In this document: piece after piece, positions 63,968 to 64,000 of the stretch
How positions within the stretch are numbered: position 1 is the first letter of the stretch
How the letters are laid out: each line of letters starts with the position of its first letter
Assembly: GCA_024305405.1 (NCBI GenBank)
Contig: JAKNDB010000070.1
Span: 186,001 to 250,000, forward strand
Source: Dirofilaria immitis
Lineage: Eukaryota; Nematoda; Chromadorea; Rhabditida; Onchocercidae
DNA length: 64,000 nucleotides
Reading direction: 5' to 3'
Made by a program: the position numbers and the translations under genes
Notes under the pieces: generated by a model
What the model was told of the DNA's origin: nothing
Database searches by the model: none
The model's input: the letters and a program-made list of their open reading frames with translations, nothing else

Positions 63968-64000
63968 CATAAACTTTGCGCTGCTTCATCAGTTAGCAAA
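63968..64000 (-). CDS. possible exon cut by the window edge
   Basis: The minus strand reads LLTDEAAQSL and then a GTAAAAG donor. Only one frame is open. The phase does not match the 62964-63094 exon, so the link is unproven. Confidence 0.3.

Noticed and set aside
1..64000. tRNA, rRNA and CRISPR features
   Set aside because: No cloverleaf with a T-loop consensus, no rRNA core sequence and no spacer-separated direct repeats were seen. All arrays found are pure tandem repeats.

Overview
The window looks like nuclear DNA of a parasitic nematode, most likely a filarial worm. It is very A+T-rich, coding regions are split into short exons with TTTTCAG-type acceptors and GTAAGT-type donors, microsatellites and minisatellites are abundant, and the recognisable proteins are nematode-type. 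These include the TFIIA large subunit, a Cys-loop ligand-gated anion channel, a nematode two-PDZ protein, an arylalkylamine-type N-acetyltransferase, a DUF273-type glycosyltransferase and a DOMON protein. Assignment to filariae is an inference. It rests mainly on a decayed block of bacterial sequence that reads like Wolbachia genes (class I lysyl-tRNA synthetase and a CorC/CBS-domain protein) lying between nematode genes.

Layout: 1-885, 5' exons of a DOMON gene (minus strand, running off the left edge). 5106-9214, complete nine-exon TFIIA large subunit gene (plus). 10747-14479, two-PDZ protein gene ending in a polyglutamine exon (minus), with two minisatellites in its introns. 16525-26013, 14-exon Cys-loop channel gene (minus). 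26014-36873, long A+T-rich stretch without a recognisable gene, holding repeats. 36874-40969, 14-exon F-box/leucine-rich-repeat gene (minus). 42030-44612, decayed bacterial segment. 46037-48000, unidentified open frames and a dispersed repeat. 49562-50921, N-acetyltransferase gene (minus). 55190-58425, inverted repeats and two orphan exon-like segments. 59418-62287, DUF273 gene (minus), with a 58-bp tandem repeat just upstream of its first exon and one possible extra 5' exon.

The genes share no obvious pathway. The plainest cross-cutting signal is that five of the seven recognisable nematode genes carry single-base frame breaks, many in short homopolymers, at places where the family sequence is clear. 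Because the essential gene TFIIA-L is among them, consensus error is the likeliest cause. The F-box gene, in contrast, stays in phase across all 14 exons. Exon models were derived by hand from splice consensus, reading phase and family knowledge. Boundaries can be off by a base or two and no database search was possible.
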